Shown here: positions 62,337 to 64,000 of the stretch, piece after piece
Position numbering within the stretch: the first letter of the stretch is position 1
Layout of the letters: each line of letters opens with the position of its first letter
NCBI RefSeq assembly: GCF_022179405.1
Contig: NZ_BPQT01000009.1
Span: 1-64,000 of the forward strand
Reading direction: 5' to 3'
DNA from: Methylobacterium marchantiae
GTDB taxonomy: Bacteria; Pseudomonadota; Alphaproteobacteria; Rhizobiales; Beijerinckiaceae
DNA: 64,000 bases
Position numbers and translations under genes: made by a program
Notes under the pieces: generated by a model
The model's input: the letters and a program-made list of their open reading frames with translations, nothing else
Told to the model about the DNA's origin: nothing
Database searches by the model: none

Positions 62337-64000
62337 ATGTTCCGCAACGATGTTCCGATCACCCCAGAGCTGGTCCGCCAGCATGGCCTGACGCCGGACG
62401 AGTACGAGCGTTTCCGCGGCCTCATCGACCGCGATCCGACGCTGACCGAGCTCGGCATCGTCTCGGCCATGTGGAACGAGCACTGCTCCTACAAGTCGTC
62501 CCGCAAACACCTGCGCGGTCTGCCGACCAAGGCGCCGTGGGTGATCCAGGGGCCTGGCGAGAATGCCGGCGTCATCGACATCGGCGACGGTCTCGCCTGC
62601 GTCTTCAAGATGGAGAGCCACAACCACCCGAGCTTCATCGAGCCCTATCAGGGCGCGGCCACCGGCGTCGGCGGCATCCTGCGCGATGTGTTCACCATGG
62701 GTGCCCGACCGATCGCGGCTTTGAACGCTCTTCGCTTCGGCTCGCCCGACCATCCGCGCACGCGCCACCTCGTCTCGGGCGTGGTGGCCGGCATCGGCGG
62801 CTACGGCAACTCTTTCGGTGTGCCCACCGTGGGCGGCGCCGTCGGCTTCCACCCGCGTTACGACGGCAACATCCTCGTCAACGCCATGGCGGTCGGTCTC
62901 GCCCGCACCGACGGCATCTTCTACGCGGCGGCCACCGGCATCGGAAATCCGATCGTCTATCTCGGCTCGAAGACCGGACGCGACGGCATCCACGGCGCCA
63001 GCATGGCCTCGGCGGAATTCGACGAATCCTCCGAATCGAAGCGCCCTACGGTTCAGGTCGGCGACCCTTTCGCCGAGAAGTTGCTGCTCGAGGCCTGCCT
63101 CGAGCTCATGGCGTCGGGCGCCGTCATCGCAATCCAGGACATGGGCGCGGCGGGGCTGACCTGCTCGGCCGTCGAGATGGGCGCCAAGGGCGATCTCGGC
63201 GTGGAGCTCCACATCGAGAAGGTGCCGGCGCGCGAAGCGAACATGAGCGCCTACGAGATGATGCTCTCGGAGAGCCAGGAGCGCATGCTGATGGTGCTCA
63301 AGCCCGGCATGGAGGCCGAGGCCGAGGCTATCTTCGTCAAATGGGGTCTCGATTTCGCGATCATCGGGCACACCACCGACACGCTGCGCTTCGTCGTCAA
63401 GCATGACGGCGTCGTGATGGCCGACCTGCCGATCAAGGAACTCGGCGACGAGGCGCCTCTCTACGACCGGCCGCACATCGCCAACACCCACCAGTCGGTC
63501 ATCGCTGCGGCCGACGTGCCGGCGACCATCGGCCATGCAGAGGCGCTGAAGCGGCTCGTCGGATCGCCCGACCTGTCGTCCAAGCGCTGGGTCTACGAGC
63601 AGTACGACCATTTCATCGGCGGCAACACCGTGCAGAAGCCCGGCGGCGACGCCGCCATCGTCCGCGTCGAGGACGGACCCAAGGGCCTCGCCATGACCGC
63701 CGACGTGACGCCGCGCTATTGCGAGGCCGATCCCGTCCAGGGCGGCCGTCAGGCCGTGGCGGAAGCCTGGCGCAACATCACGGCGGTGGGCGCCAAGCCG
63801 CTCGCCATCACCGACAACCTGAATTTCGGCAATCCCGAGAAGCCCGAGGTGATGGGCCAGCTCGTCGGCTGCCTGAAGGGAATCGGCGAGGCCTGCCTCG
63901 CCCTCGATTTCCCCGTCGTCTCCGGCAACGTCTCCCTCTACAACGAGACGAACGGCGTCGGCATCCTGCCGACCCCGACCATCGGCGGTGTCGGGCTCCT
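62337..64000 (+). CDS. purL: Phosphoribosylformylglycinamidine synthase PurL (5' part)
   Basis: The N-terminal 554 residues of PurL; the gene runs off the right end. It begins [13 protein letters not shown], with [31 protein letters not shown] (ATP/substrate site), [14 protein letters not shown] and [13 protein letters not shown]-type ([11 protein letters not shown]) motifs. It is the small, stand-alone PurL of the PurSLQ complex, which makes FGAM in purine synthesis; it would end near residue 740. GAGAGGG precedes the ATG. PurS and PurQ are expected elsewhere, usually upstream, and are not in this window. Confidence 0.96.
   Translation, partial: MFRNDVPITPELVRQHGLTPDEYERFRGLIDRDPTLTELGIVSAMWNEHCSYKSSRKHLRGLPTKAPWVIQGPGENAGVIDIGDGLACVFKMESHNHPSFIEPYQGAATGVGGILRDVFTMGARPIAALNALRFGSPDHPRTRHLVSGVVAGIGGYGNSFGVPTVGGAVGFHPRYDGNILVNAMAVGLARTDGIFYAAATGIGNPIVYLGSKTGRDGIHGASMASAEFDESSESKRPTVQVGDPFAEKLLLEACLELMASGAVIAIQDMGAAGLTCSAVEMGAKGDLGVELHIEKVPAREANMSAYEMMLSESQERMLMVLKPGMEAEAEAIFVKWGLDFAIIGHTTDTLRFVVKHDGVVMADLPIKELGDEAPLYDRPHIANTHQSVIAAADVPATIGHAEALKRLVGSPDLSSKRWVYEQYDHFIGGNTVQKPGGDAAIVRVEDGPKGLAMTADVTPRYCEADPVQGGRQAVAEAWRNITAVGAKPLAITDNLNFGNPEKPEVMGQLVGCLKGIGEACLALDFPVVSGNVSLYNETNGVGILPTPTIGGVGL

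Overview
The window is GC-rich chromosomal DNA from an alphaproteobacterium of the Hyphomicrobiales, most likely Methylobacteriaceae (Methylobacterium/Methylorubrum-like). The evidence is CtrA and ChpT, a CheA with a C-terminal receiver domain, the rpsT-dnaA-dnaN-recF block, DUF1134, DUF2852, DUF1192 and TIGR02302 family proteins typical of this order, and a PQQ-type quinoprotein. The genus is inferred from gene content only. Nearly all genes are housekeeping or lineage-core. I see no insertion sequence, prophage, integrase, CRISPR array, rRNA or confident tRNA.

Layout. 1-4.8 kb: a YbhN-type membrane protein, fliJ-fliI, and ctrA on the opposite strand. 4.9-11.5 kb: a leftward chemotaxis cluster (chpT, cheA, cheW, cheY, cheB, cheR), so two parts of the CckA-ChpT-CtrA cell-cycle relay bracket the chemotaxis genes. 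11.7-16.9 kb: cysQ, small exported proteins, an LptM-like lipoprotein and lysA. 17-24.5 kb: a TIGR02302 membrane protein, a twin-TM protein, a PagL-like outer-membrane deacylase, PduO-type cobalamin adenosyltransferase, etfB-etfA and 3-hydroxybutyryl-CoA dehydrogenase. 24.6-35.9 kb: quinone oxidoreductase, upp, a TetR regulator, a COG0523 GTPase with a Zur-like operator and a small partner gene, an esterase, a lytic transglycosylase, a YejF-type ABC ATPase, deoB and a thioesterase. 35.9-41.1 kb: a leftward run of an atypical quinoprotein, an ankyrin protein, a PRISE-type SDR, a transglutaminase-like protein and a VOC protein. 41-51 kb: uvrB, yidB-like, mutM, ubiE, ubiB, a MNT/HEPN pair and coaBC. 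51-64 kb: VOC protein, GST, rpsT, dnaA, dnaN, recF, DUF5993-dsbB, recQ, a membrane serine hydrolase and the 5' part of purL, which runs off the end.

Main points for a second look. (1) Eight GANTC (CcrM) sites lie in about 310 bp upstream of dnaA, with further GANTC sites upstream of ctrA and a 14-bp palindrome carrying two GANTC sites between chpT and cysQ. Together these suggest methylation-timed control of three cell-cycle genes. (2) A perfect 13-bp inverted repeat resembling an alphaproteobacterial Zur box overlaps a TTGACA/TGTAAC promoter directly before a COG0523 metallochaperone GTPase, whose stop overlaps a small gene with a Cys-x4-Cys motif. (3) The quinoprotein lacks the usual catalytic Asp, one metal-binding Glu and the vicinal Cys pair. 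(4) CoaBC has Glu where the decarboxylase active-site Cys is expected. No clearly new multi-gene system was found; the Zur-box GTPase plus small-protein pair and the SDR-ankyrin-quinoprotein run are the least explained modules.
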